Positions 6,993-10,196 of a DNA stretch of 10,196 bases are shown piece by piece (position 1 is the first letter of the stretch; each line of letters starts with the position of its first letter). The notes beneath the pieces were generated by a model. That model had not been told where the DNA came from, did not search any database, and saw only the letters and a program-made list of their open reading frames with translations. The DNA lies in assembly GCA_016716965.1 (NCBI GenBank), contig JADJUP010000014.1:1-10196 (forward strand). Reading direction: 5' to 3'. The translations under genes were made by a program, and so were the position numbers. Source of the stretch: Sulfuritalea sp. (GTDB lineage Bacteria > Pseudomonadota > Gammaproteobacteria > Burkholderiales > Rhodocyclaceae).

Positions 6993-7987
6993 ATGCCGTT
7001 CGCGCTTGCCCTGGTGGCCTCGGCCCTGTTGCATGCTGCCGCGCTGGTCGGTTCCGGCTGGACGCTGCCCGGCACCCACGAGCCGGAACCGCCGCAGACC
7101 ATCGAGGCGGTGCTGGCGAAGCCCCCGCAGCGCAGCGATCCGGCGCCCGAACCCAAGCCCGCACCGCGCCCGCCACCTGCCGCCCGGCCGCGCCCGGCCA
7201 CGGCGGCGCAACCCATCCTGGCCGCCGACAAGCCTGCCCGGCGCCCGCTGTCGAGCCGCCGCTGCGGTCGAGCCGGCCCTGGTCGCCGTGGCGCCCGCGC
7301 CGACTCTTGAACCGCCCGAACCCGCCGCACCGGTGCCGGAGAAAACCGCGCTGCCCGGCAAGGGCAGCCTCGCGTTACGTCATCACGCGCGGCGAGGGCG
7401 GCTCGTCATCGGCCAGGCGATCCGCACAGCTGGGAGCACGACGGCTTCCGTTACCGGCTGAAAAGCCTGACCGAGACCACCGGCCGCGCCGCCGTGTTCG
7501 CCGGCGCAGGTGTTCCAGAGCAGCCACGGCGAGGTGACCGACGACGGCCTGCGCCCGGGTGAATTCCGCCACGAACGCGCCGGCGGCATCGACACGGCGA
7601 GCTTCGACTGGCTGGGTCGGACCGTTAGTTATGCCGGGCCGCCGCCAGTCCGTCGTCGTGGCACCCAGGACATGCTGTCCATGTATTACCAGCTGGTGCT
7701 GCTGTCACCGGTTTCCGGCACGCTGGAAATGCCGATCGCCACCGGACGCAAGCTGGAGAACTATCGCTTCGAGGTGCTCGGCGAGGAAGTTCTGGCGCTC
7801 AAGTCGGGCGAGCGCCGCACGCTGCATGTCAGGACGCGCAGCGGCGACGACACGATAGAACTCTGGCTGCGCATCGGTCCGGGCGCCGCCGCGCGCGGCC
7901 TGCCGCTGAAAATCCGCTTCATCGACCGCAAGCGGCGAAATCTTCGACCAGGTCGCGGACGAGCCCGAAACGGCACAATCGCAATGA
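6993..7987 (+). CDS. Membrane-anchored, Pro-rich DUF3108 protein, frame broken by many indels
   Basis: The start ATG at 6993, 17 bases after purN, gives MPFALALVASALLHAAALVG, a hydrophobic N-terminal anchor. A Pro/Ala-rich linker follows that resembles the TonB periplasmic stalk (EPEPPQ, PAPEPKPAPRPPP, then PTLEPPEPAAPVPEK). The C-terminal half fits DUF3108 as I know it: RYVITRGEGG, SWEHDGFRYRLKSLTETTG, FQSSHGEVTDDGLRPGEFRHER, then GTQDMLSMYYQLVLLSP and TLHVRTRSGDDTIELW. The role of DUF3108 is unknown; these proteins look periplasmic and beta-rich. Frame changes occur near 7247, 7265, 7370, 7402, 7426 and 7505, a compensated pair lies at about 7637 and 7660, and an extra C lies near 7931. After that the frame ends in a TGA at 7985-7987. 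The corrected length is about 330 residues. The domain assignment is from memory of family patterns, so it is less certain than the gene itself. Confidence 0.78.
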
Positions 7988-8018
7988 ACCCGCAATCACT
8001 ACCCTTGGTAAAGCCGGC

Positions 8019-9505
8019 ATGAATGACGACAGGAGCGGGTCGCCCGCAGCGGACCCCCGCGTGGCACAGGTGGCAGCGCGCGGCGGCGGCGCGGGTGGCA
8101 GCGGCAGCGGCGCGCGACGCGGCGCAGCGGCAACGCGGCAGGCTCCGGCGGACGGCCGCGAAGCTCCGGCGACGGACGGCCTTTCTGCCGACCTGCTGAA
8201 TGCCGCGGTCGCCGCCACGGCGCAATTGCTGACCTTCACCCAGCCGGCCGATGCCGCGCTGTCGGCCTTCTTCCGCGCCCGCCGCAGCGGAGGCAGGGAC
8301 CGCGCCTTCATCGCCGAGACGGCCTATGCCGTGCTGCGGCGCAAGCGCCTGCTGGAGCGGCTGGCGGCCTGCGGCCCGAACCTGGAACCGTCCTTCCTCG
8401 CGCCGGGCGCGACACCGAAACGGGCGAGCAAACCCACCGGTCCGCGCCGCATTTCGCCGCGCGAACTGGTGCTGCTTTCGTTGTCGCGCGTGCGTGGCAT
8501 GTCGCAGCGCCAGCTCGAAGGCGCGCTGATGCCGGGCGAGGCCGAATGGCTGGCGGAGATCCGGCGCCAGCCGGAGCCGGAGCTGTCGTTGGCGGAACAG
8601 CTGGATTTTCCTGACTGGCTGGTCGAGCGCCTGGCACCGCGCATGTCGGCGGAAGACCTGCTGGCCCTGGCGCGGGCGCTGAACACCCCGGCGCCGCTGG
8701 ATCTGCGCGTGAACACGCTGAAGGCGGAGCCTGCCGCGGTGATCGCGCGGCTTGCCGCCGATGGCATCGTCGCCACGCGCTGACGCCGTATTCGGCCCTC
8801 GGCCTGCGGCTGAAGACCGTCCTACCCGGCCAAGGACCCGGCCTTACCTCGACAGCAGCATCGAGGTGCAGGACGAAGGCTCGCAACCGCTGGGATTCCT
8901 GCTGCAGCCCAGGCGCAGCGAGATGATGGTGGATTTTTGCGCCGGAGCCGGCGGCAAGACGCCGATCCTCGGCGCTACGATGCGCTGCACCGGGCGCCTC
9001 TATGCCTTCGACGTATCCGACAAGCGCCCTCGCCAAGCCCAAGCCGCGCAGCTGCGCGTGCCGGCCTGTCCACGCATCCGGCCTGCCTTTCCGGCGAAAA
9101 CGACGCGCGCGTCAAGCGCCTGTAGGGCAAGGTCGACCGCGTGCTGGACGACGCGCCCTGTTCCGGGCCCCGGCACCCTGCGCCGCAATCCCGACCTGAA
9201 GTGGCGCCAGTCGCCGCAGAGCGTCGACGCATTGCGCGTCCAGCAGGCCGCGATCCTCGTCGCCGCGGCCAGCCGTTGCGGCCGGGCTGGGCGCCTGGTG
9301 TATGCCACCTGCAGCATCCCCGCCGAGGAGAACGAAGACATCGTCAATGCCTTCCTCGCCGCCCATGCCGACTACCATCGCCCGTCGGCGCGCGAGGTAC
9401 TGGCGGCGCAGGGCATCGCCATCGACTGCGGCGAGGACATGCGCCCGCCGCCGCAGACACACGGCACCGACGGCTTCTGCCGCCGTGCTGGAACGGGCGA
9501 AATGA
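8019..9505 (+). CDS. rsmB: RsmB-like 16S rRNA (cytosine-C5) methyltransferase, frame broken
   Basis: RsmB methylates C967 (E. coli numbering) of 16S rRNA with S-adenosylmethionine. After an unusual Gly/Ala/Ser-rich leader (about residues 8-50) comes a NusB-like RNA-binding region (about 57-110), then LDLRVNTLKAE. The Rossmann core shows EVQDEGSQPLGFLLQPR, the SAM-binding DFCAGAGGKT, and YAFDVSDKR. DDAPCSG and VYATCSIPAEENE carry the two conserved cysteines (catalysis and product release). It ends HGTDGFC, then VLERAK, with a TGA at 9503-9505. The frame changes near 8778, 8812, 9030, 9050, 9170 and 9481. An in-frame TAG sits at 9123-9125, where CAG would fit (RL-Q-GKVDRVLDD). The first uninterrupted part is 254 codons (8019-8783). 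The corrected protein is near 495 residues, longer than the usual 430 mainly because of the leader. The start is the ATG at 8019. Confidence 0.9.
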
Positions 9506-9519
9506 CCGTGAAAACACGG
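9506..9519 (+). other. Small hairpin directly after the rsmB stop
   Basis: CCGTG-AAAA-CACGG forms a 5-bp stem immediately after the rsmB TGA. It has no U-tract and is too short to call a terminator with confidence. It could slow or stabilise the rsmB transcript 3' end. Confidence 0.3.
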
Positions 9520-9547
9520 AACGGCCGCAGGTCAAACCGTAAAGTCA

Positions 9548-9566
9548 CCCCTTCCTTGCGAAGGGG
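9548..9566 (+). promoter_or_regulatory. Hairpin covering the ribosome binding site of the PLD gene
   Basis: CCCCTTC (9548-9554) pairs with GAAGGGG (9560-9566) over a CTTGC loop, a 7-bp stem. The 3' arm contains AAGGGG, the likely Shine-Dalgarno sequence 6 bases before the ATG at 9573. The stem could mask ribosome access. A second GGGG at 9569-9572 lies against the ATG. Confidence 0.4.
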
Positions 9567-9572
9567 CAGGGG

Positions 9573-10121
9573 ATGGCCCGATTGTTCTTGTTGCGTTGTT
9601 TTTCAGCGCGATAACAGTCGGCGTTGGCGCTGCTGGCGTTGCCGGCAACAGGTACGGCTGAAGCGTTGTTCACGCCCTGGGACGATGCCGAAGGCGCCAT
9701 CGTGCGCACACTGGGCGAGGCGCGGCGCAACATCCATGTCCAGGCCTTACCCGCTTTGACCAGCCGTTCTATTGCCCGGGCGCTTTGGTGAGGCGCGCGG
9801 CGGCGTGGCGGTTATCCTGGCCGACCGCGAGATGGTGCGCAAGGGCGAGAATTCGCTGATTCTCAAACTGGGCTTTGCCGAGGGCATCCCGGTTCGGCTG
9901 GAAACCCGCTATGGCAACGCGCACAACAAGGTGCTGCTGATAGATGCCGGCGGCGAACAGGCGTCGTCATTACCGGCAGCTAATTTCACCTGGTCGGCGC
10001 AGGCGCGCAATGCGGAGAACCTGCTGATCCTGCGCGGCAACCCGCGCTGGCGCAACGCTGTACTGACAACTGGCGCTGCCATCGCGACGACGCCGAGAAG
10101 ATGAACGCGGAGGTCCGATGA
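9573..10121 (+). CDS. Secreted single-HKD phospholipase-D-type protein (Nuc-like), frame broken
   Basis: Reconstructed, this is about 182 residues, the size of Nuc-type proteins that carry one HKD motif and act as dimers, often as nonspecific nucleases or phosphodiesterases. The start at 9573 opens MARLFLLRCF. A hydrophobic stretch, ALALLALPATGTAEA, suggests a cleavable signal peptide and export. Next come LFTPWDDAEGAIVRTLGEARRNIHVQA, VAVILADREMV, EGIPVRLETRYGNA, then HNKVLLID (His 9922-9924, Lys 9928-9930, Asp 9943-9945), which matches H-x-K-x4-D. The following Gly-Ser block is damaged: TTACCGGCAGC in a shifted frame would read TGS. The end RDDAEKMNAEVR reaches a TGA at 10119-10121. Damage includes an in-frame TAA at 9612, lesions near 9747-9760, a shift near 9785, about 3 bases lost at 9963-9985, and a shift near 10050-10080. 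It overlaps the next start by ATGA. Confidence 0.8.
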
Positions 10122-10196
10122 CGCAAAACGAACTCGCCAGCATCTGGCACCACGTACCGTCCGACCTGCGCGAGCCGGACTTGCTGTGGCAATTGG
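10118..10196 (+). CDS. Unidentified gene, 5' end only
   Basis: An ATG at 10118 overlaps the stop of the PLD gene (ATGA), with GCGGAGG 4 bases upstream (10107-10113) as a good ribosome binding site. It opens a frame that runs off the window edge after 26 codons, beginning MTQNELASIWHHVPSDLREP. I do not recognise the family from so short a piece. The overlap suggests it is co-transcribed and translationally coupled with the PLD gene. Confidence 0.55.
   Translation, partial: MTQNELASIWHHVPSDLREPDLLWQL

Noticed and set aside
8752..9759. A 335-codon plus-strand frame as a separate methyltransferase
   Set aside because: It contains only part of the RsmB catalytic domain in its frame, mixed with out-of-frame stretches, and its end is antisense-like nonsense over the PLD start. 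It is a fragment of the broken rsmB.
1..10196. tRNA, rRNA, CRISPR array, insertion sequence or attachment site
   Set aside because: No cloverleaf, regularly spaced repeats, transposase or integrase motifs, or flanking direct repeats around hipBA were seen by eye.

Overview
The window is GC-rich, densely packed bacterial chromosome. The housekeeping genes look betaproteobacterial, perhaps Rhodocyclales or a relative. That placement rests on protein character and on the dedA / purN / DUF3108 / rsmB / small phospholipase-D neighbourhood as I remember it, not on a search.

Left part (55-2759). purM (purine synthesis, + strand) converges on a hipBA toxin-antitoxin pair on the - strand. hipB encodes an XRE-type antitoxin and repressor. 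hipA encodes a Ser/Thr-kinase toxin whose recognisable catalytic residues are all present. The hipB upstream region is a small AT-rich island carrying a promoter overlapped by inverted repeats, which looks like an autoregulatory operator. This is the accessory module of the window. It lies between purM and miaA.

Middle part (2923-5610, - strand). mutL and miaA form a translationally coupled pair (TGATG overlap). MutL carries the metal-binding endonuclease motifs of the methyl-independent mismatch-repair type. One extra base breaks its frame in the linker.

Right part (5668-10196, + strand). A compact co-directional run, divergent from mutL, holds a DedA-family membrane protein, purN, a membrane-anchored Pro-rich DUF3108 protein, rsmB (16S rRNA m5C methyltransferase), a secreted single-HKD phospholipase-D-type nuclease, and the first 26 codons of an unidentified gene.

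Quality warning. Every gene from purN to the phospholipase D is broken by several small indels plus two in-frame stops, yet the protein sequence continues cleanly in neighbouring frames. purM and mutL each have one break. hipA, hipB, miaA and dedA are intact. Because essential-type genes are hit and the lesion density jumps at about 6.5 kb, I read this mainly as consensus or sequencing error, not real gene decay. Coordinates for broken genes span the whole reconstructed gene. I saw no tRNA, rRNA, CRISPR array, insertion sequence or transposase, and no gene-free stretch longer than 300 bases.
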